Shown here in pieces: positions 8,918 to 15,004 of a stretch of 15,004 nt of DNA. Both the position numbers and the translations under genes were made by a program. Under the pieces are notes generated by a model. That model made no database searches, was not told where the DNA came from, and saw nothing but the letters and a program-made list of their open reading frames with translations. The DNA is from Acanthaster planci. Taxonomy: Eukaryota; Echinodermata; Asteroidea; Valvatida; Acanthasteridae. Numbering within the stretch: position 1 is the first letter of the stretch; each line of letters opens with the position of its first letter. The stretch covers positions 18,233 to 33,236 of the forward strand of contig NW_019091816.1 of assembly GCF_001949145.1 (NCBI RefSeq), written 5' to 3'.

Positions 8918-9224
8918 CATACAGATTGTTCGGAATGAATTTAGGAACCCATGAACTACAAGTAGTTTACTTCCTTTCAACATGACACAGAAGCCTTGGA
9001 TACTTGTAGTTGGCAACTCTTGCTACATTTTTGGACTAAGGTTAATAGGAGGAAAGGCTAAAGTTTGTTGAACTGAACTGCAGCTGGCCCAGTCGACCAC
9101 AAGTCTGTCAGTGGAGACTGCCGAAATAAAGCAGGTGTGCCCTGGATCATGATCATGCACAGTGTGGTAGTATGTGTAACTTAATCGGTACTCCATAACA
9201 ATCACTACTCATTTTTCTACAGTT

Positions 9225-9333
9225 ACTACATGTAATCGTGCTGCCGCAATTAATCGATTAGTTGCAAATCCACTAGTAGTGAAATGAGTAGGAGGAACTA
9301 ATCATGATTAATCGAGATAATCGCCCAGCGGTA
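9225..9333 (-). repeat. Right terminal and subterminal repeat of outer hAT
   Basis: Contains gcaattaatcgattagttgc (9247-9266), itself a near-palindrome, then aactaatcatgattaatcga, and ends taatcgcccagcggta. Inverted partner of 4035-4125. Confidence 0.7.
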
Positions 9334-9341
9334 GTATCAAA
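9334..9341. repeat. 8-bp target site duplication, right, of outer hAT element
   Basis: gtatcaaa, identical to 4027-4034. Confidence 0.8.
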
Positions 9342-9675
9342 TGTGGTCTCTGAATAGCATAAGAAGATTAAAACTTTTTAGTTGGCTTTTCCAAGCCCTG
9401 AACTCGGCCTGATTTGGAATCTATAGATGGCACTAAAGAAAAAGATCTTTATGCATATCAGATGGTCAATGAATTTTGATGTTCGTCACCTGTTAGCCTG
9501 GAGGATGGCTAGATGTCTTACCCGTGTTCTGCCAAAGGCTGGTGTGACTGTCAGAAGGGGTTGATAGTAATGGAAGATGCTAAAGGACATGTCCAAAGAA
9601 CTTTATAAGACTGTGCAGCCATGAGTGTGGTTGATAACAAATTGTTCATTCTTTTTTCCTTTTGTAAAATTAAAG

Positions 9676-9799
9676 ATGGAAGTCCTGAAGAATACAAACA
9701 AGAAACAGCATTAACCTGTAATGAACAACACAGTTGTCAAGGCAAGGTGCTGGAGATCAATATTGATATCCCTGGAACTTCTCACAGCAGTGACAGAAA
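9676..9799 (+). CDS. XPC: XPC DNA-repair protein, coding exon (equivalent of human exon 4)
   Basis: The acceptor taaaattaaag|at follows a T/C-rich tract (about 9644-9665). The donor at 9800 is AGAAA|gtaaga, a strong match. The exon enters in phase 1 and leaves in phase 2. It is 124 nt, which by memory is exactly the length and phase of human XPC exon 4 (c.413-536). The split aspartate is followed by GSPEEY, a variable stretch, then KVLEINIDIP, which aligns without gaps to human KPVEIEIETP (residues about 161-170). The arginine two codons before the exon end is also shared. This segment precedes the transglutaminase-like domain of XPC, which is not in the window. The agreement of intron positions and length is the main support, because the amino-acid match is short. 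Confidence 0.85.
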
Positions 9800-10207
9800 G
9801 TAAGAATGAATTGTAAATGTCTGTTCCCCTCTTTGTAGTAGTGTTACGTGTAAGATTGAATGTCTTAACTTGTGCATTTAGATCTAGATGACTAGTCAGT
9901 CAGTGCTGATGACATATGCTGCAAGGTATGAGACGGAGAGAACCCCCCCCTGCTTTGTGTTGGTCATTGTCTCGCAGGAATCTGGGGAATTCCTTGCAGA
10001 CATCTGGGGGGACATGTTAAGTAACAATAGTCTGGAATGTGTATAGGGATTGGACATGTTGGGGGGTACCCCTCGGTCTCATTTCTTGCTGGGTGTAGCT
10101 GATGAGTCTGAATGTGTGATTGCTTTCTCAAAACAGTGTGGATCTGACATGGATCTGTTAAGGGTCACTTTTGTGAATGAAAATGTCCCTGATGTGCATT
10201 TACGGGT
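9800..10207 (+). other. Start of the next XPC intron, no gene recognised
   Basis: Begins gtaagaatg. It contains a run of C (about 9945-9952) and a short inverted motif around 9976-10001 (gcaggaat/attccttgc). No exon encoding the next conserved XPC segment was recognised here or in the rest of the window. Confidence 0.5.
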
Positions 10208-10251
10208 AGTACTGGAACCAGGTACATGTACATGTACCTGGTTCCAGTACT
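10208..10251. repeat. Perfect 44-bp palindrome, no spacer
   Basis: The left arm begins agtactggaaccaggtacat at 10208. The right arm is its exact complement ending at 10251, with the axis between 10229 and 10230. The centre is built of the ACATGTACATGT word common in this genome, but the outer 14 bp (agtactggaaccag) is unique sequence. After a few unpaired bases, the flanks atttac (about 10198-10203) and gtaaat (about 10261-10266) also pair. Confidence 0.95.
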
Positions 10252-10925
10252 GTTGGTACATGTAAATAAACTCAAAACATACTCAAATGCCTTATCAAGG
10301 GACGACAGCAGAATTATGAAAAAAATTATTTTTTTTTTAAATGTCAAGAGGAATGATAGTCATGAGTCTCATAAACTCAGTCACACACTAAAGATCGATT
10401 CTGCACAAAGTTGTCCTGTTGGTCAGTGTTTTGTTTTTCTTTCTAAGTGGATTTATTATTTTTTCGTCATGCTGAAAAATGTGGCATTGTTTTTAACATT
10501 GTTCGTCACCACAGTTACGAGCGTGCAAAGGCCACATTTAGCCAACAGCAAATATCACACACATTTTGCCTCAGTAAAAATTTTCCCTAGGACTCTTTCT
10601 ATTACTCAGTAACGATACTCTTTTTTGTGTGGTTTCAAGTTTCGTGGTCTGATATCCATCCATTTGATATCTACATGTACGTTCCTAATGGCAACAAAAC
10701 AAATAAAAAAAGCCACACCTCAAAGTAAACCCTACATGTGCTTGTGCCGACTCAAGTGTTGACATCATGGACATCCAGCAAATACCATTTCACCCGCCAG
10801 TTTTGGGTTCTCTGCAATTTTCGTCAATGACAGTTGGTGTATGTCCGCAGAATTATGAGCATGATTTTTGTTAAAGGCATTGTACTCCTTAACTTTTGCT
10901 GTAATTTTGAATAAACAGCTTTTTT
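10252..10925. other. Intronic DNA, no gene recognised
   Basis: AT-rich with homopolymer A and T runs (10318-10339). The 128-codon frame 10226-10612 starts inside the palindrome and has no recognisable domain or splice-supported boundary, so it is not called. Confidence 0.5.
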
Positions 10926-11196
10926 ACACACTGGTGTATGGGTAATTCCAGAAATTAGGGGTCCAAAAGTGTGACTTTTTGTGTCCTTGTTACATCTGAC
11001 CTTAGTTAATTGACATGGAAATATAGTCGTTTTCAAAGTATTACTATTTTTTGACAGGTAATTTGCATTAATTCATCACTCTCAGAAATTAGAAAATGTG
11101 TTCTGAACTTACAAAATCATACATGTATGTCAGATGTAACGGGGAAACGAAAAAAAATGGTCCCGTAATTTCTGGAATTACCCATACACGTGTGTT
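10926..11196. mobile_element. Small terminal-inverted-repeat element (MITE-like), about 270 bp
   Basis: The left arm gtgtatgggtaattccagaaatta spans 10934-10957. The right arm at 11166-11189 is its exact complement (24 of 24). A second perfect inverted block, gttacatctgac, lies at 10989-11000 against 11129-11140. The outermost acacac / gtgtgt words pair after a 2-bp indel. The middle (11001-11128) is not inverted. No coding capacity and no clear target duplication were found, so superfamily cannot be assigned. Foldback or MITE are both possible. Confidence 0.7.
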
Positions 11197-11224
11197 AGAT
11201 GATACATTCTTGTTGACATGCAAT

Positions 11225-11995
11225 CGAATTCAAGGGCATTTGTATAACTCTGGAATTGGTGGGAGAGTAGGAAGTCTGCCTTTCTTTGAGAAGTATTTAG
11301 CCATCTGCGGAGCATCACGGTTCGTCTAACTGGTCCAAAGACACCTTTATGGCATTGGAGAACTCATGGGTCTTCTTGTCTGCGTAACTTTGTTTTTCTT
11401 GAGCTTTGCGGATCCACCAGGCATTCTGAATCTCTCGAAGGTCACGTACATTGGCTCGCTCTTTTTTCCATTTCTGTAGGAGAGAGCTGGATGACGGATT
11501 GGTATGGCGGGCCTTGAGAGCTGACTTCTTCTCAAAGAGGGGGAGAATCTCATTGGAAGATTTATCGAACCGATCAAGGTTCCTTTTAGTGATGCCAAGT
11601 GTTTCTTCTGACGAGAGCATCTGAAGTATTAATACCCATATATGTTCAATCTTGAAGATGCTCCTTGTATCATCGGGATATCGTCAGTAGCCATTGTAGC
11701 ATCCTGCCTGTGTTGATTTGGATGTAATTGAGACAAGTGTCAGGGTCTGCATAGAGTTGACTTTGAACATCAGGGTTCAAGAGGGTGGCTCTGGTGATAT
11801 GCGGTTTCAGGGGATTGTTTCCTTACAGGATGTTGAAGAACTGCCCGTTGGATGGTCCGTCCAGCATTCTGCTGCGAGTGTGGACCGGGTAATGAGCACG
11901 TCACAGATGTCGCAGCACCTTTTAGATGTGGTCCAGCTGGTGCCAATGTTTAGATCTTGGGTGCATCCATGTTGTTGAGTAGGTGAGTTGTCTCC
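11225..11995 (-). pseudogene. Non-LTR retrotransposon (LINE) endonuclease-to-RT linker fragment, decayed
   Basis: On the - strand, from about 11980 down, the translation reads TTWMHPRSKHWHQLDHI. After a frame change it reads DVLITRSTLAAECWTDH (about 11905-11850), the C-terminal part of an apurinic-type LINE endonuclease, including the DH of the catalytic S/TDH region. An open segment 11620-11315 follows. It includes SSEETLG, then REIQNAWWIRKAQE and QSYAD (about 11436-11378), typical of the linker before the RT domain. A further frame change gives VFGPV, and another gives SADG...LLKERQ with an internal stop. At least three frame changes and several stops show it is dead. The piece is truncated both ways, and the RT domain is absent. 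The linker motifs match animal endonuclease-reverse transcriptase polyproteins; the clade is not assigned. Confidence 0.8.
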
Positions 11996-12400
11996 CATGG
12001 CTGTTGTGCCCTACCTGCCTGGATGCATGTATGTACAATGTAGTTACATGTATTTTGACCGGGATGCATCAGACAGGTTTCCCTATTTGCATCACTTTCT
12101 TTTTTTTTTGCATGGTGGCGGCGAGGCAGGAACCAGTGTACTGAACTTCATGGCTCAGTTTAAAGTGCTTTTGAGGTGCTTTAAATTACATCTGTTGAAA
12201 ACTATACTGAAAGGTCTTTGTTGATGAGAGTTTTGGTTTTAAGTCATCTAGTAGAAACATATTGACTTCAAACTTTAAACGAGTCCAATTCCAATTGATT
12301 TGCCTGGTTGTGAACCAAATGTTCTTCAAAATGTACGCTTTCTGCCTAATTATCACCAAATGTTCATTTTACAAATTCGAAGGTGCAAGTTTGTATTCTA
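11996..12400. other. Spacer between the two LINE remnants, no gene recognised
   Basis: Contains a run of about ten T (12101-12110) and ACATGTA-type words. The part from about 12290 may be further decayed RT sequence upstream of the recognisable portion of the + strand LINE, but I could not read motifs with confidence. Confidence 0.45.
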
Positions 12401-13390
12401 AATGATCATGTCGACCATGCCACATTACTTAATCACCTTAAACTGTGTATTGGGATAGAGGTTTTTGCATTATTAGACTAGGTTATGTCCTATGTTAATG
12501 ACTGATTGCAATTTGTCAGCATCAAGGAAGCAGGCTCTTTGAATATCTCTCTTGCTTATGGGCTACTATAGGGATTAGCCCTTAGACTTGTATTGTTTTC
12601 ACAGAACATAACACCACTCAGAAAAATCATTGGACAATATGGTATTTGCTATCACTGCTTGGCAGATAACACCTAATTACATGTATGTGTTTCATTCAAT
12701 TCCCAACAACATACTTGTAAGGTCAATTCAGCAATATAGTAGATGTAAGCAAACATGCATTGATGAAGTAGGTTCCTGGATGATCATGTTGGTGATCCAT
12801 TCATCATACCATCAAACCAAGTTAGAAATCTCAGTATTATTTTTGATTCATCTGTGTCCATGGAACCTCACATAACAGCAATCTCTAGAAAAGTCTGCCT
12901 GTGGATCTTCAATATTGGACACATACATGTACATGTATAGAAACATCTTGACAGAAACCCCACTGAAATACAGGTTCATGCTTTCATCACATCCAAAATA
13001 GACGTGAGCGGTTCACTTCTCTATGGCAACAAAGCATTCCAGCCATAAATTTTTCTCACCAGTAAACATTCTCAATTCACACCTATGTTAGATCTCTATT
13101 GACTTTCAGTATCACACAAAATTAACTGCAATCTTACCCTATTTGTTTATACAGAATTATTCACAACAATGTCTCAACGTACAAATCCATCAAATCAAAC
13201 TCATTCACCTACATGTTTACACCTCAGCACACACATTGCACTGTGCTCGATGCTCAAATGAGCTCATGATGCTCCATGAACCCAGGACATACGTGTAGAA
13301 ATTGTTATTGGAGGTGACAGATCCTTTTCAGTTGCTGTAGCCTGCTTTTAGAACAACTTCCTCAACTGTCAACATACATGTACAAGGGGC
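12401..13390 (+). pseudogene. LINE reverse transcriptase and C-terminal remnant, Jockey/CR1/L2-like, decayed
   Basis: The + strand frame from 12401 reads NDHVDHATLLNHL (counterpart of the FDTVDH RT motif), then GLL*GLALRLVLF (counterpart of GxPQGSVLGPxLF). It continues GQYGICYHCLADNT (12659-12670 encodes LADN in place of the catalytic YADD). In another frame comes CIDEVGSWM (SWM at 12774-12782). Next are SVIFDSSVSMEPHITAISRK (about 12836-12895), VHAFITSKIDVSGSLLYG, and finally GDRSFSVAVACF (13313 onward), matching the conserved GDRAFSVAAPxLWN near the C-terminus of such LINEs. Stops, at least two frame changes and an ACATGTA insertion (12921-12939) break it. The order and spacing of motifs is that of one RT. 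The endonuclease part is not seen upstream, so it is 5' truncated or unreadable. The replaced catalytic aspartate alone would inactivate it. Confidence 0.85.
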
Positions 13391-14710
13391 TGTTGAACTG
13401 AGTGCCATGCTGACTGGCATCTAACTCACAACGTCATGTAAAAAAGACGTTTTTTTCTACTTTTGTGAAAGTATAGTAGTTTGATTATTTAGAAGTATCA
13501 ATAGGACTTGGGAAATAGGACTTTTGGGACAAACAGTCCCAACCAAATTTAGTGTATGTGGCCAAGCACATGTAATCAAGTAAAGACCTTATTCATGGAG
13601 AAGCCATTTGAGTCAAGTTCCCTGAATCTGTCATACTCAGTGTAATGTGTTAAATGGAATGGTGCGAGACTATTTGGGGTTCCAAGTGTAGCCCAATGTG
13701 CTGTGTTTGTGCGCCCTCTTGCAATATTGTAATGGCCATGCCTTGCACTCCGTGTTACTGCGTGCGGTGATTGCCATGTTTCCTGATGTTTCGCAAAAGT
13801 TCTGACAGAAAATAGTCTTATAATAATCCCAAATCAGCGTGTGTTATAAAGGTGTAATCTCCAATTTATCCAGCAAACTATATTGATTCTTTGCATGTGA
13901 TCATTGGTTCTAAGGTGAGTTATAATTATTAGAAAATACTGTGATGAAAATATCTTCCTGGTAAGCCGATGGGTATGTTTGTATTTCATTAAAAAGTCCA
14001 GGGGGCTAGCGTAAAGCATACCTTCCAGTGCATATCGGGACTATGTGTACATGAAAGAAGCATATCTAGACATGACCAACATACAAGTATTTAAAAGCTT
14101 TGTAATTTTAAGTGATTTGGCATCATGTGTAGAGGGTTTCTGGTAGTTGGATCAACATGTTCCACGAATTATTCTTGTTCATGTTATAACTGTGTTTTTT
14201 AAGTGCATTTTAAGGTTAGATACTTGTATGTCATGTCATGTCAATCCCCACTGAGAAAGATTTAATCACTTGCTGCCAGGGGACCCATTTTCGAGCACAT
14301 ACATGTAGGCCTTATACATGAAGCTGGGGGGCCTGAAACCGGGACAAAAGAGCGGGGCCTTGTAACAAAAGACCGGGCTGCTGGGCATTACCGACTTTTT
14401 TCATTCTCAGTAGTGGAGAGAATCCAACCTTGTCTTGAAATAGTATACCACGGTTTTGGGCATTTAGTGTGAGTGATTACTATCGGGGACAAAAGCGCTC
14501 CACCACCGCAGCGATGAGCCACACAGCACCGCTGCATGCTAATCTGGCCCCTATTGAAAAGAAGTCAGCAGTACACTGAGCCAGGTTCATGAACAAAAGA
14601 AAGTTACGTAACACCACACAATCTAGGCTCTTTTTACAAGGCTGCAGGCCTTGCTGAAATACTTGGGCGTCAGTAGATTTTGTCTGTCAGACAACAGTGG
14701 CCACCAGACA
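13391..14710. other. Presumed intronic DNA, no gene recognised
   Basis: 1.3 kb of mixed composition. A G-rich patch at about 14325-14390 carries two similar phrases (gggacaaaagagcggggcc and taacaaaagaccgggc). No exon for the next XPC segment, RNA gene or paired transposon end was recognised. Frame 13834-14019 - has no identifiable domain. Confidence 0.5.
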
Positions 14711-14711
14711 G

Positions 14712-14970
14712 TAATTTTTGTGGGTGTAAACGTCTATTAATTGAAACGATAAATTTTTGAAGATTTTTGGAAACTGAAAATCTTGAAATTTGCCGGTATG
14801 TGTGCACTGCATTTTTCAAACCACCTGGCAGCATGTGGTTAACCACATCGTACCGGGGCATCTTTCAACGTTGATGATGCTGGGCCAGCATGACTATCAT
14901 TTTTTCCGTTTTTCAAAATCCTTCAAAAATTCTTCATTCCATTTAACCGTCGTTTATGGCCGCACAAAGT
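14712..14970. mobile_element. Old foldback / long imperfect inverted repeat
   Basis: Arms of about 125 bp meet at a perfect 16-bp palindrome, atgtggttaaccacat (14833-14848). Paired blocks keep a constant axis: aatttttgaag (14752-14762) with cttcaaaaatt (14921-14931), and taaacg (14727-14732) with cgttta (14951-14956), both with coordinate sum 29,683. Arms are substantially diverged and contain indels, so the element is old. The - strand frame 14861-14670 and the + strand frame 14790-14972 give similar peptides (VVNHMLPGGL and VVNHIVPGHL) simply because of this symmetry; neither is called as a gene. Confidence 0.7.
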
Positions 14971-15004
14971 AATCTTTAGGCACTACTCTAAGTTGACAGG
15001 TGAC

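Larger units (their letters stand above)
8177..8920 (-). mobile_element. tRNA-derived SINE-like repeat cluster, partial and rearranged copies
   Basis: A tRNA-like head (8272-8345, - strand) is followed, in its own direction, by a conserved body at about 8181-8253. Second and third body copies lie at 8436-8537 and 8848-8891. A further module precedes the second and third bodies on the + strand (8377-8447 and 8789-8859). The arrangement suggests several overlapping or internally deleted insertions of one family inside the outer hAT. The frame 8159-8599 crosses it and is an artefact of the repeat. Confidence 0.65.
4035..9333. mobile_element. Outer hAT-type DNA transposon, 5.3 kb, non-autonomous or decayed
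   Basis: The termini are inverted: the left end reads gaccacttggcgatta (4035-4050), and the right end read on the - strand is taccgctgggcgatta (9333-9318). The GGGCGATTA-like core resembles common hAT ends. Subterminal taatcgatta/attaatcgatta words occur at both ends (about 4095-4107 and 9248-9261). The element is bounded by a perfect 8-bp duplication, gtatcaaa. Removing the nested element 4164-6729 and one copy of its duplication leaves about 2.7 kb. No frame in the remaining DNA shows a hAT transposase domain (BED finger or C-terminal dimerisation region), so it appears non-autonomous or too decayed to read. It lies entirely within the XPC intron, and its transcriptional orientation is unknown. 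Confidence 0.75.
2979..9675 (+). other. XPC intron (6,697 bp), largely transposon-derived
   Basis: The donor gtttgt starts at 2979. The acceptor ends at 9675 (taaaattaaag|at) after a pyrimidine-rich tract at about 9644-9665. The intron splits a GAT aspartate codon in phase 1 (G at 2978, AT at 9676-9677). About 5.3 kb of it is the hAT-type element at 4035-9333. The flanks 2979-4026 and 9342-9675 contain no gene, RNA or recognisable repeat beyond simple AT-rich sequence. Confidence 0.75.

Noticed and set aside
10226-10612. 128-codon frame on the + strand
   Set aside because: Starts inside the perfect palindrome, is phenylalanine/serine-rich, and has no recognisable domain or exon boundaries.
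11718-11978. 86-codon + strand frame
   Set aside because: It is the antisense shadow of the decayed LINE endonuclease on the - strand.
14041-14152. Possible next XPC exon (YMKEAYLDMTN-like frame)
   Set aside because: No acceptor at the right place, and no match to the expected segment preceding the transglutaminase-like domain.
14670-14972. Two overlapping antiparallel genes with similar peptides
   Set aside because: The similarity is the direct consequence of an inverted repeat centred at 14841.
1-15004. CRISPR array or bacterial operon
   Set aside because: Introns, SINE-like and LINE sequences show a eukaryotic genome. The tandem arrays lack regular spacers.

Overview
This is a eukaryotic, intron-bearing genomic window, roughly 38-40% GC by eye. 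It is most likely from a marine invertebrate animal. The reasons are a metazoan-type gene with long introns, remnants of animal non-LTR retrotransposons, hAT transposons with 8-bp target duplications, a tRNA-derived repeat, and many scattered ACATGTA-type short repeats. The phylum cannot be fixed from the sequence. There are no bacterial-style genes, and almost all open reading frames of 60-150 codons are chance or repeat-derived.

One host gene is recognised, on the + strand: two consecutive coding exons of an XPC (xeroderma pigmentosum group C, RAD4 family) nucleotide-excision-repair gene. The first ends at 2978 with an acidic stretch and the motif EEWQDVE. The second is 9676-9799. The codon split by the intron, both intron phases and the 124-nt length of the second exon match, from memory, human XPC exons 3 and 4. 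The rest of the gene lies outside the window or was not found.

Layout. 1-781: short direct repeat, then AT-rich DNA without a gene. 782-2324: candidate foldback element whose two ends are inverted arrays of a degenerate 17-bp repeat. 2813-2978: XPC exon. 2979-9675: a 6.7-kb XPC intron, about 79% of which is one hAT-type transposon (4035-9333, perfect 8-bp duplication gtatcaaa). That element has been entered by a second hAT-type element (4164-6729, duplication gtactttc/gtgctttc). Its right half also carries a tRNA-derived SINE-like cluster (about 8180-8920). 9676-9799: next XPC exon. 9800-15004: presumed next XPC intron, holding a 44-bp perfect palindrome (10208-10251), a 270-bp terminal-inverted-repeat element (10926-11196), a decayed LINE endonuclease/linker fragment on the - strand (11225-11995), a decayed LINE reverse transcriptase on the + strand (12401-13390), and an old foldback centred at 14841.

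The coding content is therefore only about 255-290 bp. The rest is intron and repeats of different ages. The most informative observations are the nested hAT pair, dated relative to each other by insertion order, and the tandem-repeat-ended foldback. No transposase gene could be recognised in any of the DNA elements.
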